DNA of 64,000 nt from Hawksworthiomyces lignivorus (Eukaryota > Ascomycota > Sordariomycetes > Ophiostomatales > Ophiostomataceae). The stretch covers positions 1-64,000 of the forward strand of contig NTMA01000095.1 of assembly GCA_002917075.1 (NCBI GenBank). The letters are read 5' to 3'. Below, in pieces: positions 1 to 12,028 of this stretch. Below the pieces are notes generated by a model that was given only the letters and a program-made list of their open reading frames with translations, searched no databases and was not told the DNA's origin. Position numbers and translations under genes: made by a program. Position 1 is the first letter of the stretch. Each line of letters starts with the position of its first letter.

Positions 1-1152
1 CCCGCGGCAATCGCCGCCCGCCGCGCCTGCAGCGACGCCGCCAGCTCCCCCCGCCGCCGCCCCGCCGCCTCCGCCACCCGCCGCTGGTGCGCCAGCCCCC
101 GCAGTACGCGCCGGCACCGCTCTTCCGCGTCCGGCAGGTCGCGGGCCGCCGCCGTCCCGTCTGCCGCCACCGCCGCGTCTCCGTTCTGGCCCTGGTCCGG
201 GTCCGCTGCCGTCGCCTCTGCCCCCCCTTGCCGCAGTAGCAGCTCGTCGATCTGGGCCGCCAGCTTGTCCTGTGTGGCGAGCGAGTCCTGGATCGAGTTC
301 TCCAGGTTCGCCAGCCGCATCAGCGCGTTGTACGACGACGTCGGCAGCGTCGGCACCTGCTTCTTCTTGGCGGGCCCTGCCGCCGCGCGGCCGTGCGCCC
401 CCAGCATGTAGACGCCATCGAGCAGGTGGAATAGGATGGTGTTGGGCGGGAAGTGAGCACTGCCACCTTGGATCGAGCCGATGGGGCTGAGGAAGCGCAG
501 GTCGATGCCATCTTCGAGCAGCAGGGTCCAGGCGCCGCCGGAAGCGCTCGCCGCGACAGGCCGGCACACCCACACCTTGATCGTCAGCTGCGAAGCGCGT
601 GAGATGAAGTTGTCGAGATCGGCCAGGTCGAAGAAGCGGAAGTTGAAGTTCTACAGCGCTGTCAGCACAAAAAAGTCATCGAGATAGAGACGAAAGAAAC
701 TATGAGAAACGGCGGGATGCACGTACTGTAGACATCTCTTCCACCTCGCTGACGTAGATGGGCTCCTCGATGCCCTCGTAGTGTAGAGAAAAAAAGGCAT
801 CCGCTGTGCTGCTCTCGAGCGCCTGTTCAAGTATGCGCTGGCGGGCCAGCGCCGTCGCGCCAGACAAGGTTACGCGGCGGCCGGTGCTCCGCGCCTTTTC
901 GGTACGCAGGTCGTCGCTGGAATGTGCATGGTGAATCGCCGCTGCTGGGGCAGATGGAGAAGCAGCGGAAGAGGGGATGAGGAAGGGTATGGATTCGAGT
1001 TTCGAGGGTGACTTAGTAGAGATGGCGGCGTCGTCGATGCTGTATCTGCGCGGCTGAGCAGCAAAGGTCAGGTTGCGGAGGTAGATGCCGCGCAGATGGC
1101 GGAGCTTCCGGTTCTGGGGAAGCAGGAATGGGGTCGACTGGAGAGAAGACAT
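1..1152 (-). CDS. Vps38/UVRAG-like subunit of the class III PI3-kinase complex, partial
   Basis: This is the N-terminal part of an Atg14/UVRAG-family protein; the gene runs off the left edge. Family members are subunits of Vps34 complex II in endosomal sorting and autophagy. The first exon (1152-727) starts at ATG 1152, preferred over the upstream in-frame start because the conserved stretch MSSLQSTPFLLPQNRKLRHL begins there. A 76-bp intron (726-651, GTACGT...TAG) joins ...EEMST to NFNFRFFDLADL, and the second exon (650-1) stays open to the edge. The N-terminal C2-like region reads DAFFSLHYEGIEEPIYVSE then NFNFRF, as in UVRAG proteins. It is followed by an Ala/Arg-rich, probably coiled-coil segment (PTSSYNALMRLANLENSIQD and onward). 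The missing C-terminus would hold the rest of the coiled coil and the BARA2-like domain. The family call is by pattern recognition. The exact orthologue (Vps38 rather than Atg14) rests on the C2-like N-terminus. Confidence 0.72.
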
Positions 1153-1893
1153 GACGACTGAGAGGGCCAAAGCCAGGCCTCGCTGCCCGCGTGCGGCGTC
1201 TAGCGGCCGGCCAGGCAAGGAGGCCGAGGGGGCCGAGGAGGTCGAAGAAGAGAGGCTTTAGATGTTCTGGCTGGAGCTCTCGTTGTTGTCGATTGTACGC
1301 TGCTCATGTCTTCATCTCCCAGCTGCATTTCCATTGCCCAGAAATGCACTGATGCTGTTATCTCGACATTTGTTCATCAAAGAATGGCGGTGAATTGTCG
1401 TTTGAACGTTGCCAGCGTCGGGATCGCTCTCCAATCTGTTTGACGTCTGCCGCAGCAAAGACGTCAGTAGTCGCGTCGTCAACGCTAATAATGGGAGCTT
1501 GTGCGCCGAGGTGGGTGCTGACAAAGGCAAATTAGTGAGAATTAGGAAGCTCGAATTAGCCCCAAAAATAGCTTTGTAGACCACACTTTAGCCACTAAAA
1601 TGCCCTGTACTTGAGCCTAAAGAAAGGCGCTGCGGCTTGTTTTTCTTTTTGCTCTCCTAATATCTGCTCAACTTCATCGTTTTCTTTCATTGCGTCCTGT
1701 TTACCTATCTATATGATCTGTATTCTTCTTCATACAACAAGTGCTTATTATTTTATGTAGCAGTTAACATGCCCATTCCTTGCAAATACCATAAACCATC
1801 CAGCGCACTGCCACTGCCCAAGAAAAACTCCTAAACTCCCAGATTCCCTCAAGGCTCCTGTTTCCTTAAATCCAGGATACAATCAAATGGCCA
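1153..1893. other. Intergenic, Vps38-like upstream / GT61 downstream
   Basis: This 741-bp gap lies between two minus-strand genes. It holds the promoter of the Vps38-like gene and the 3' end of the glycosyltransferase gene. A 90-codon minus-strand frame at 1312-1584 has no recognisable family features. No RNA gene or repeat was seen. Confidence 0.6.
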
Positions 1894-3612
1894 TCACGAT
1901 ACCTCATATTGGCGCAGGTGCTTGTTGTATACGGTCTGAATTGCTGCGCCGACTGCTCTCACGAACGCCTCTGTGTCCATTTCAAAGTTTTCCGTATGCC
2001 ACGCTGCGCGCTTCTCCACAGACGGCGTCTTGGCCGGCGCTGCAGCCTCACCTGTGCCGGTCTCTTTTTTGGCAGACTTTTGTCCTTCTGCCGGTAGAGT
2101 AGGAGTAGGAGTAGGAGTGGGAGTACTTTCGGTGGCATTCATGCCCACTGGGTCTGCATGCGTCCGGAAGTAGTCTACGCCCCGCATGTTGGCCAAGTTG
2201 CGGAACCCCATGTACGTGGTGTCCATGTCGGACGGCTGGATCTCGACCACGGCCGTCATCCGCTCGCGCAGGAACATGATGTGCGCCAGCCCCGCGCCGT
2301 GCACGCCGACGAGGACATCGGTCTGCTGCGCCACGCGCAGCTGGTCGACAAACGACAGGGCGGCAAAGTCGACGGCCTTGATCTCCACGTCGGGGAACCG
2401 CTTCCTGACAGCCGCCAGCAGCGCGTCCTGGTTCTCCAGCCGGCGTGTCTTGATGCGCTTGCGGTCGATGACCGTGACGCGGATCGTCTTCCAGTCGTCC
2501 TCGGGCGGCTTCACCGCGTCGCCGTCAAGCCCGCCCGCCAGCACAAAGTAGTGGCGCAACACCCGCTGCACGAACGCCCGCAGCGTGTCGGACCGCGTGC
2601 AGTCGCGCGCCGTCCAGTCGTTCTGCCACAGCGGGTTCGCCGCGCCCGCCAGCGGCACGATGACGCGGTGCTCCACGTCCGCCGCGCTGGCGTTGTAGAA
2701 CTCCATCACCTGCGGGTTCCCCGCGATCTGGTTGAGCCGGATTGGCGGCCGCCCCGCAAACAGCTTCCACAGGTCAAAGTACGGCCCGTTCGGGTCGCCG
2801 TCCAGGATGACTACCTGCGTGTTGACCGCGTCGTCCTCCCGGCGGAAGAACGGCCGCCCGCCGTCGTCCGGGTCCGGCGTCATCCGCAGCACGTCAATGG
2901 TCATGGCCATGGACCAGATCTCCATCAGGCTGTGCCACGGATTCCCCGCGCCCTCCCGCTTGACCAGCAAGGTGAACCGCCGCATGGGACCTCTGCCGCC
3001 GCCGCCGCCGCCGCCGCCGCCGCTGGCCGCTGGCAGCCACTTGGTCTTGGGCGGCCCAGGCTGCGGCTCCACCTGCGACTGCGGGATGAACTTGATAAAA
3101 TTGTCCAAGAGGTATCTCGGGCCCGTGTCGTGCCAGTACTGGCGGATCAGCTCAAACAGGATGACGCCGCGGGCGGTGGCGTTGCGGTCTGGCTGCTGGA
3201 TGCCGCAGTTCAGGACAAACCGGCCCGCCTTCACATCCAGCACCGAACCCTTTCCGATGCACATCGAATCTCGCCACTCGTCGTTCGACGTGTGGCTGTG
3301 GAAGCACGTGAGGCTCGAGTAGGACGTAGCATTGCAGTATTGAAACGTCGTGTTGCGTAGGTCGGTAAGGTACTTGGTGCTAAAGCGGTCTTTGCAGAAC
3401 GACGATTCTTGGTCTTCAGGTAAGATGTAGTCCTCTGGCAGCGGCAGAGGCCCGCCACCGAGCACCGTTTGCGGCCCGCCCTGCCATGATGAAAACTGAG
3501 AGATTTGCTGGCGCACATAATCTTGGGGGAGCGGATACAAATATCTCAAGCAAAGAAAAAACAAAATGACGAGTAAGGCTGCCGAGATGGCCTGCCGAGG
3601 ACGAGGAGGCAT
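1894..3612 (-). CDS. GT61-family (DUF563) glycosyltransferase, type II membrane protein
   Basis: A single-exon gene of 572 residues. Residues about 9-26 (AALLVILFFLCLRYLYPL) form one signal anchor, so it is probably a Golgi type II membrane enzyme with a lumenal catalytic domain. The family signature is the C-terminal VLVGVHGAGLAHIMFL motif with the preceding RKRIKTRRLEN segment. These are typical of GT61/DUF563 enzymes, which include xylosyl-, arabinosyl- and EOGT-type transferases. Acceptor and donor cannot be read from the sequence. The start is the ATG just before the anchor. Two low-complexity insertions stand out: a poly-Gly run encoded by a (GCC)n repeat at 2995-3023, and a Pro-Thr repeat near 2095-2130 close to the C-terminus. 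Both lie outside the conserved motifs and are probably surface loops. Confidence 0.85.
   Translation of the reverse strand: MPPRPRQAISAALLVILFFLCLRYLYPLPQDYVRQQISQFSSWQGGPQTVLGGGPLPLPEDYILPEDQESSFCKDRFSTKYLTDLRNTTFQYCNATSYSSLTCFHSHTSNDEWRDSMCIGKGSVLDVKAGRFVLNCGIQQPDRNATARGVILFELIRQYWHDTGPRYLLDNFIKFIPQSQVEPQPGPPKTKWLPAASGGGGGGGGGRGPMRRFTLLVKREGAGNPWHSLMEIWSMAMTIDVLRMTPDPDDGGRPFFRREDDAVNTQVVILDGDPNGPYFDLWKLFAGRPPIRLNQIAGNPQVMEFYNASAADVEHRVIVPLAGAANPLWQNDWTARDCTRSDTLRAFVQRVLRHYFVLAGGLDGDAVKPPEDDWKTIRVTVIDRKRIKTRRLENQDALLAAVRKRFPDVEIKAVDFAALSFVDQLRVAQQTDVLVGVHGAGLAHIMFLRERMTAVVEIQPSDMDTTYMGFRNLANMRGVDYFRTHADPVGMNATESTPTPTPTPTLPAEGQKSAKKETGTGEAAAPAKTPSVEKRAAWHTENFEMDTEAFVRAVGAAIQTVYNKHLRQYEVS
2995..3023. 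repeat. (GCC)n trinucleotide repeat coding for poly-Gly
   Basis: About 9.7 uninterrupted GCC units, read as Gly codons on the minus strand inside the GT61 gene. The repeat keeps the frame open, so unit-number changes would alter only linker length. Confidence 0.9.
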
Positions 3613-4499
3613 GGCTTCGAGACGCAGAACAGAGCGGTAGAAGCCTAAGGATGTGTAAAAAGGTCAGATACACCATGCGTGCGAGGGACGGCAACATCTT
3701 TAAGATAAAAAGAAATAAATGGGCCGTAAGCAAAATATAAGACAAGTCACTTCGCTCGGCATTCGTCGCTGGAACAGGCCACGTCCACCTACGTGCCACC
3801 AGGGATGAAGGTTTAAAAAAGCCACAATCAGGAACAGGCAAGTAGCCGCCTCCAACATAACCAAGTGAATTAAAAAAAAAAAAGTAAACCTTGCGTCTTT
3901 CTTTGTCTAAAGACACAACATCTTCTGCCCTTGCCGCCGAATATTCTTGCCTGACCCCTTATAATTTCAGTGTGGTGGCAGCATCTACAAGTTTGGAAGC
4001 GCTCATATGATGATTTCGCAAATCTGAGACCAGAAAGCGACCAGCACAGTCGTCCATCTTACTTCCACTCCTGGCCATACACATTTTTTTACTAGGATTT
4101 CCTTGGGGTGTGGAAATAGAAAGCATGTACGACGTAACCCATTTCTAATATTCCCATATTAAGAAGCCAAGCGAGGAGCGCGTTGGGAATGTTTTCCGAG
4201 TATTCAAACGATGAGGGTTAGACGGCGGTTATTCTGTTGTCATAGCACTGAACAAAGTCTACATGCGCTGTGGTAGCAGTTGCGCACGAGAAATCCGGCA
4301 CAGCATCTTTTTTGTCACCCTCCTTTACGGAAAGTAAGACAACATACCGCCCCTTATCCCTAGAATATTGGCGCTAATTTTCTTATGAGAAAAGATGGTG
4401 AGACAACACATTAAACTTCCAGCGGGATATACTAGCTTATATGTATGATATTTTAACAAGAGAGGTAGCTCTTGGTTTTTAAGAAATTAGGAATCTTAT

Positions 4500-4557
4500 T
4501 TAAAATAAAAATAAAAATAAAAATAAATAAATAAAAGAGAGAGAGAGAGAGAGAGAG
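4500..4557. repeat. Compound microsatellite (AAAAT)n then (GA)n
   Basis: AAAAT units, changing to AAAT, are followed directly by about ten GA units in a non-coding region. Confidence 0.9.
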
Positions 4558-6270
4558 TATTGAAAACCAAGAAATCGTAGACTAGCCAAAGAAGAGAAGA
4601 GAAGAGAAGGGAGCAAGGACCAGGACGCCAAGATGCAAGGGAGAGCAAAAATGCGGCATCATGGCCGGCCAACACGCGTCTCAAGCACAAAGTCACGCGC
4701 TATTACTGCACAAAGGGCAAGATAAAGAAGATAATTAGGGATTGGGAATTGCCGCAATCCCTTTTTCTTTCAATTTCAATCGAGAGGGCTGCTTAATTAC
4801 AGAACGCGAGAGACGAGAATCATAGACTGAACAGGGGTGTCATTTCTGCATTTGCGTGTAAAAGTCGTACGGAACGGGCCGTTAGCTGCACCATGCAAGC
4901 TGTACAAACTCCTTCAAAGTGCCGTAGGAGCCGGCAGGCGGCCATGGGTACTAAGCCATAGACGCCTTGCAGGCCAATGGCGTCCGACACTTCCACAGAT
5001 TCCCCTTGGACTCTAGAGGGCCGTTCTTTCGATATGTAACCGCCGGATAAGAAACATGTGTGAACGACTGTGCTCATAGGTAGCCGCCTGCTATCAAAAA
5101 AAGAAGCAGAAACGAGCCTCTCTTTCTATAGGTAGCCGCCCGCATTTAATGTGTTGGGGGCCATTTCCTTGTCAGTGTGGTTTTCTCGTGATTCTGATTG
5201 GCGCTTTCTCAGCCGCTGGTTTTGGGACTTTAAACCATTTTCTGGTCCCTGGCCTCACCATCGTTCAGGGCAAACTTTAGACATCCTAATAATAGAATTC
5301 TATATCGCAGATCTACGAAATATTCTCCATTTGGAAAACTTTGCTAATAGAGCCGTTGTTTGCGCAGAGAAAAGGCCATTGGACATTGTATCGAGTGTTT
5401 GGAGTTGTGTGAGCGGCGCCGTGTTGGCAACTGTGCATCGCTCTTACTATCGTCTATGGCATTTCAATAACGTGTGACCAGCATTGGTATATCAAATTGC
5501 TTCATCGTTTGCGGAGTGCCGCCATATCCATATGTAAATCAATAAGTCCACCTTTGGCGTGGAACCATCGACGAACAGCTCAGCGCCATTCGTTGTGTTC
5601 TGGGACATCGAAGGAGTTGTAGGAGAAAAAAAAAGAAAAAAAAAAGAAGGAGATAAAATGAAATAAAATTGACTAAAAATGTAAAAGGCCAGTACATACT
5701 AAATGCATGATACTGTATTCAGTAGCGGTATCTGTAAAGCGAGTGCGCTGATAATACGCCAATGCTCCGCCAGCATCACTATTCTTAACTATTCGCTGAC
5801 TTGCTCTTCAGAGCTGTACATTGCCAGCACGGCTGGGTTAGATGGCAGCATAAGCGTTCACTTTAACCAGCTGTATCTTTGCACCTATTTGAAAGAACAT
5901 CATCCTACAAAGCTGCCAAGCCGTGGCCTTTTCTGTCATATGCCTCAATTTCTTCCTCTTCACAATTCTCTCCATCTTCCAAGTGTTGGCGTGGAGTACA
6001 AGCTGCTCACAGCTCTGTTACTTGCGTTGGCGGTGCTACAACCATTGTCGTTTCGTCATGGGCATACCAGTATGAGATATACAAGTGGCTAATACAGGTA
6101 CACACAACAGCCAACAGAAACAAAATCAGAAAATTGCAAAGATAGAGGGATAAACGTAAAGAAGTAATTGGTACAAACCAGAAACACCAAAATACCACCT
6201 CCAAAATCGTCACAAAAGGTCGGAAATCTTGAAGATAAAAAAATCGTAAGAATGCTTACCACATGAACGG

Positions 6271-6286
6271 TAATTAGGCCTAATTA
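6271..6286. repeat. 16-bp perfect palindrome TAATTAGGCCTAATTA
   Basis: A perfectly self-complementary 16-mer in the AT-rich gap. It could be a dimeric factor site or chance; no gene lies close enough to assign a role. Confidence 0.6.
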
Positions 6287-8055
6287 GACTGAAGGTTGAA
6301 TTCACTGGTATAAGGGTGAGTGTCCATTCTTAATATTAGCTGTCATGCCTCGCTTCTTTTGCTTCGCGACTGGCTGTTGTGAGCTTCTCGATATGGCGGT
6401 CGTTTCCAGCATCCACAGACAATAATTTTGCATCAAAACGATTGCAGTCACAAACGCAGCGGCTTCCTCTTTGAGACCAGTCTCATAGAGTATATATACA
6501 GGAGTTGCTGCAATATGACATTAGCCTTTCACATCGTCGCTGAATAACAACACTTGGAACTATCCATACTGCATACGTCCCATTGGGCTTTTCACTTTGT
6601 GAAATTCACTACAAAGGTCCCTCGGGCCGTTTTCATCATTCGGTTACAAGCGGTGACAGGTAGAGATCACGACAGCGCTACGAATTCGTACTTTACCACT
6701 AGCTCTCTGAACTCAATTCTCGGAATGCCCGAGGTGAGCGCATCGGGCGCCCCCATCTCGACTAATGCCGAATATCGTCTAGCGTTGCCGTGCCTAGGCC
6801 GGGCGCAGGCCAAAGCAGCCGATCAGAAAAGCTTAAAATACATGCAGGCAGGCATGCTCTAATTCTAAAAGCTTGTTGAGTTATCCAGCTTCCCGTCCTG
6901 GACGGCAATATTGGTGGTGTAAGGATTGCTTTTACGTACATGACTTGTATGTATGGAGAGGTCCTTTGCACCAAAACCCCACAATGTATCAAGATGGTTC
7001 GGTGTGGTTGCAACCTGATATGGCGAATGTGCGATCATCCCTCACTGCGATGACCCGGTTCGCCAATGGCGCGTCCCAAAACTGACGCCATACTGGAGCG
7101 GACTGATAGAAAGCAGCATTCGCCTTCACCTGTAGCCCCTCGCAGCTCGGCTCTATTGATTCTTAAACAAATTTGTTGAAAGATTTCCAGTAGGCTTACA
7201 GAGGTAGGCTCACTTTTTCTTTTCTCTTTTCTTTTTTTTTTACTAATTTTCCGTATTAGGATTTTTTTTTCCCTGCGTCATTTACCAATACGAAAAAGTG
7301 ACAAGGTTGATTTACCTTTGCCCGAGTCAGTCAGTGCAACGTCGTAGGCGAAAAACATGGAACGGAATGGCAGAGATTAGAATTCGGCTCCAAAAGCGTT
7401 GATAAAAACAAATACGCAGTATTACGCGGTATGCGAGATAAGGCGCAGTTGGTAAAAGTGCTTTGTAAGGCCCCCTTATCCCAGTTACCGGCACATTTCC
7501 ATGCAAGAATGCCGCGATCCGTGTACTCAGTTGTCCCGCTATCCTTTGCTCTGCCGCTCTTGTTGCTTGACCAGTGATCGACATGTCTTTTCGTATCCTT
7601 GAAACCTAAACCGAACTGGTCTGCCGACATTGGTGTAGGCGATCCTTGTCTGAAGGATTTGCCAGAATTGTGGCACAACAATCAAAAATCTCTTGCGTAA
7701 AGGGTCTCCTTCTGGGGAAAAGCTGCCTTGTCTAACCATGTGCTCGGTTGCCCTCTTGAACTCGACTGTACGGCCAACCTCTCGGAATATGCCTTAGTTG
7801 AAGACGCAACTATATAATTACTGGGGTCACCCTGTTGGTACTTTTCCTTTTGGCTTGTGATTTTCTGCGTTACACACCGGTGTTAGTTTTTACCTTAAAA
7901 GCATCGTGGAGCTTCAACACAAAGCGTGATACCAAACTTGGTCATTTCTCATTCACTTCTACCTTATTTTTTTTTTTTTTTGCAACTAGAGCGCTGAACT
8001 TCTAAACCCACATTAATTTTGGTTGGTAACCTCACTCTCCTATCCTCAATTGGAA

Positions 8056-9912
8056 ATGGCACCGTGGTCCAATCTCACGGCCCGGCTGCGCCGTTCAACC
8101 GGCGAGGGTGGCACTTCATCACCGCCTGACTCTGCTAGATGGGCTGCTAGCCCCCAGGCCGGAAATGATAAGAATAACAACACCGAGGTTGTTAACGCCA
8201 ACTACGGTATCACTGAAGACCAGCCAATCCTCGAATCCACAGAGGCCGGTGAGCTTACCGTGGAAGAGGATGCCCGTGGTGGTATGGGCCGTCACCTGGG
8301 CCTTTTCTCAACGACATTTCTTATGTAGGGGTTTTTGTTGTGATATGTGTTATGATATTTTCAGGAGGATAATGGCTGATTTCATCTTAGCATCGGCCGT
8401 ATTATCGGCACGGGTATCTTCTCTACGCCGTCATCCATCACACAGGGTGTGGGCAGTGTTGGTGCCGCCCTCATGCTCTGGGTCTTGGGTTTGGTGCTCG
8501 CCGGCTGTGGCTTGTTCGTCTGGCTCGAATTTGGCTGCATGTACCCGCGCAGCGGTGGTGAGAAGGTGTACCTGGAGGCTGTGTACAGGAGGCCGCGGTT
8601 TCTGGCAACCGTGATTTTTGCTGTCCAGGCCATCGCGCTTGGTTTCACCGCTTCGGGCTGCATCGTCTTCGCTTCCAATATTGTTGTGGCCGCCAACAAA
8701 ACGCCCACCGAATGGCAAGAGCGCGGCATTGCAATTGGAGTCATTGTTTTTGTCACGCTTATCCACACCTTTGTGCCCAAGTTTGGCGTCAAGCTGATGA
8801 ACGTCATCGGCTCCATCAAGGTCATCATTCTGCTGTTCATCATTGTCACCGGTTGGGTCGTGCTCGCTGGCGGCGTCAAGCACATCCCAGATCCCCACGC
8901 GAGTTTCCGCAACGCCTTTGCTAATAGCGCAACCTCGAGCAATCTGTATGCTACTGCTCTGTTCAAGGTGCTCAATTCCTACGCAGGGTATGTTTTTGTC
9001 TTTTTACTTTTATTTTATTTTATTTTATTTAAAAAAAAAAAGTTTTCCTACATATTGCTTGCTTTACAAGGTGTTTACTAACAGTTGCTTGTCAGGTGGA
9101 ACAACGCAGCATATGTCCTCAACGAGGTGAAGAGACCTGTGCGTACCCTCAAGATCGCTGGTCCCCTCGGTCTAGGAGTCTGCGGCATTCTGTATATGCT
9201 TGCCAACGTGGCCTACTTCTCGGCAGCAACACCCCAGGAGATTGCTAAAAGCGGCATCACCGTGGCCTCCTTCTTTGTCGGCAAAGTATTTGGCCAAACG
9301 GCGCGCCAAGTGCTGAGTGTCTTTGTCGCCATCTCGGCTCTTGGTAACGTTTTTTCCATTACGTTTGCGCAGGCCCGCGTCAACCAGGAGCTCGCGAAGG
9401 AGGGTGTCATTCCGTTCCAGCGATTCTGGGCAGGCACTTGGCCGGTGGGTTCACCCTCGGCAGGTCTGCTGCTGCATTTCATTCCGAGCTTCATCGTCAT
9501 CGTGGCCATCCCCTTCGGCGATGCCTTCAACTTCATCGTCGATGTCGAGGGCTATCCGAGCAGCGTCATATCGGCTTTTGTTGTCGTCGGGCTGTTCATT
9601 CTGCGCTGGCGCGAACCGAATGTACTGCGGCCGTTCCGCATCTGGCTGCCCGTGGCCTTTCTGTTCCTGGTGGGCCAATGCTTCCTCCTGGTTGCGCCCT
9701 TCTTGCGCCCGCCCGGCGGCAAAGGTGACACCAGCCTGCCCTACTGGCTGTATCCCATCGTGGGCATCGTCGTACTTGTGGGTGGCGTGGTCTACTGGTT
9801 TGTGTGGCGCAAGGTGCTGCCGTATTTTGGAAAGTATGAGCTCCGGAAAGAGAAGGTGGCGCTGGCGGACGGTACCGTTGTGACGACCTTTACGCGGGTT
9901 AAGCAGGCATGA
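8056..9912 (+). CDS. High-affinity methionine permease-like amino-acid transporter (LAT/MUP family)
   Basis: An APC-superfamily permease of about 560 residues in three exons: 8056-8324, 8391-8987 and 9096-9912. The introns are 66 bp (GTAGGG...TAG) and 108 bp (GTATGT...CAG, branch TTTACTAAC). Splicing restores the first membrane segment, FLIIGRIIGTGIFSTPSSI, with the GTGIF motif used for substrate binding in this superfamily, and later GWNNAAYVLNEVKRPVRT, typical of MUP1/MUP3-type carriers. Roughly 12 hydrophobic segments follow an N-terminal cytosolic tail of about 85 residues. Family members import methionine or other neutral amino acids at the plasma membrane. The start is the first ATG of the frame (8056); the frame extends upstream only through non-ATG codons. 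The second intron carries a (TTTTA)n tract and an A-run. Confidence 0.88.
9006..9042. repeat. (TTTTA)n plus A-run inside intron 2 of the permease gene
   Basis: About five TTTTA units followed by an A-run lie inside the 108-bp intron (8988-9095), between the GTATGT donor and the TTTACTAAC branch site. Confidence 0.85.
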
Positions 9913-10580
9913 GGGATAAGTCCCGCCAACTCTCCACACAAATATGTGGTTTGATATTACCGCAATAGGCGGCTAGAGTCAAATTTATTCCGTATACTCT
10001 GTTTCTGCGTCTTTATCTTCCCTGCTCTGTCATGACTCGCCTCTTGTTGCCTTGTATTAACCTCTCTTTGTCGCTGGTGGATGTTCATCGGCCCGCAGCC
10101 CGGATAATGGCAATTCCAGCTACCTTACTATTTTGCCTCAAATGAGGGTTAAGCGGTTCCTGCTAAGATCTTTGGCCACAGACCGAGAGAGCCAGAAATT
10201 TTTTCGAGGGAGCTTTTTACCGCAGAGTTTCTGCCGTGTTCGTCGTAAATCGCGGAAGGCTTCTCTTTTGGGAAATTCCTGGAGCTCGATGCGCTCCATC
10301 TCGCGCTGCCTCTCTTTCACATATTGAATGACCGAATACCGAGCAATATATGAAATTTTGTTTCAATTTATAACCCAATGGCTCGTTTACATATAAATCT
10401 AGAGAGTCTAACTTTTTTTCTCCCCATATATTTAACTCGCCGCCTCCTCTCCCGTATCCTGCTGCTCTTCCAGATGTTGTCCTAGCTGTTTACAGTTTTG
10501 GCAACTTGCCCGACACTCATTTCATATTGCTTTCTTGAAGCTGCGTAAGTAGCCTTTATCTGGTCCATTCGTTCGTTCCC
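9913..10580. promoter_or_regulatory. Intergenic region with the GH7 gene promoter
   Basis: The gap lies between tandem plus-strand genes. TATA-like sequence (CATATATTTAAC) sits near 10425, about 150 bp before the cellulase ATG. A GGCTAG hexamer near 9970 fits the XlnR-type GGCTAR consensus, but a single hexamer is weak evidence. No other gene was seen. Confidence 0.45.
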
Positions 10581-12028
10581 ATGGCTATCCAAGGCTTTGT
10601 TTCCAAGGCGGCGGGCTTGGCCCTGGCTGCCATTGCTGTGCTTCCGAGCACTGTCTCTGCCCAGCAGGTCGGCAACAACACAGCTGAAGTCCACCCGCAG
10701 TTGACGACCTGGAAGTGCACGACAGCCGGCGGCTGCACGGCGCAGAACACGTCGATTGTGATCGACGCCAACTACCGCTGGATCCACACCGTCGGCGGCT
10801 ACGACAACTGCAACGCCGCGACGGGCGACTTCCTTAACACGACACTCTGCCCGGACGCCGCCACCTGCGCGCGCAATTGCGCCCTGGAGGGCGTCAACTA
10901 CACGTCGTCTGGCGTGCGGACCTGGGGCAACACCACGCACAACGCGCTGACGCTAGACATGTATGTCAACGGGCACGGCTCGAGCCCGCGCGTGTACCTG
11001 CTGAGCGAGGACCAGAAGAACTACGAGGACCTGCGGCTGGTCGGCCAGGAGCTCACGTTCGACGTAGACATGTCCAAGCTGCCGTGCGGCATGAACGGCG
11101 CTCTGTACCTGTCTGAGATGAGCATGAGCGGCGGCATGAGTGGGCTGAACCGCGCCGGCGCCGCTTACGGCACGGGCTACTGCGACGCCCAGTGCCCCGT
11201 GGGCAAATTCATCCAGGGCGAGGTAAGTTTGCTGCCGGTGCTGGCGCTGCTAACGCTCTCTCCTCTGCGATCTCAGCTCATGCCTGCTCCCATTTCTGCT
11301 TGGCTTTCTGCTAACCTGCTCCTGCCCAGGCCAACACCAACCACACGGGCGCGTGCTGCAACGAGATGGACATCTGGGAGGCCAACGGGCGGTCGACGGC
11401 GCTGACGCCGCACTCGTGCAGCATCAAGGGCGTGTTCGCGTGCACGGGCAACGACTGCCAGGACGGCGCCAAGGGCGGCGTGTGCGACCGCAGCGGCTGC
11501 GGCTACAACGCGTACGGCCAGGGCTTCCACAACTTCTACGGGCCCAACGGCACCGTCGACACGACGAAGCCGTTCACGGTGGTGACGCAGTTCATCCCGG
11601 CCGCGGCCAACGCCAGCGCCAAGGTGGCCAAAGCGTCGGCGGCTCCCGTGCTCGGCGAGATCCGCCGCCTGTACCTGCAGAACGGCAAGCTGATCGCCAA
11701 CGTGACGGAGGGCGCGGCCGCCAACGCGACGGCGCACAGCAAGTCCAGCAAGATCGCCATCACGGACGAGTTCTGCGGCAGCGACGTGTTCGAGAAGCTG
11801 GGCGGCCTCAAGGGCATGGGCGAGGCGCTGCAGCGCGGCATGGTGCTCATCTTCAGCATCTGGAACGACCAGGGCCAGTTTATGAACTGGCTGGATAGCG
11901 GCACCGCGGGGCCCTGCGACGCCAAGGCCGGCGACCCGGCGCTGATCCAGAAGAACAACCCAGACACGTCAGTCACCTGGACAAACATCAAGTGGGGCGA
12001 CATCGGGTCGACGTTCAAGACGCATTAA
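10581..12028 (+). CDS. Secreted GH7 endo-beta-1,4-glucanase without a CBM
   Basis: A glycoside hydrolase family 7 cellulase in two exons, 10581-11222 and 11330-12028, giving 446 residues. The intron is 107 bp (GTAAGT...CAG, branch CTGCTAACC). Residues 1-27 form a signal peptide with likely cleavage after VSA. The catalytic motif EMDIWEAN falls at residues 226-233, with nucleophile E226, D228 and acid/base E231. The Cys-rich core and segments such as TTLCPDAATCARNCALEGV match the endoglucanase (EG I) branch rather than cellobiohydrolases, with shortened loops. The protein ends at TFKTH soon after the core, with no linker or CBM1. It would cut internal cellulose or mixed-linkage glucan bonds outside the cell. 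Several N-glycosylation sequons are visible. Confidence 0.93.

Larger units (their letters stand above)
3613..8055. other. 4.4-kb AT-rich intergenic stretch without a convincing gene
   Basis: The gap lies between the divergent GT61 and permease genes. Open frames here are all under about 130 codons, lack family motifs and are scattered over both strands. Visible structures are an (AAAAT)n tract followed by (GA)n at 4500-4557, A-rich tracts near 5620-5650, a 16-bp perfect palindrome at 6271-6286 and T-runs near 7230-7270 and 7970-7981. Promoters of both flanking genes must lie at its ends. Relic coding sequence is possible near 4830-5080 and 7330-7740 but I could not assign it. Confidence 0.5.

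Noticed and set aside
2158..3360. 400-codon plus-strand frame opposite the GT61 gene
   Set aside because: It has Arg/Val/His-rich composition and no motifs; the minus-strand GT61 signature is decisive.
4820..5077. 85-codon minus-strand frame, possible gene relic
   Set aside because: Two frames look faintly protein-like but no family could be recognised.
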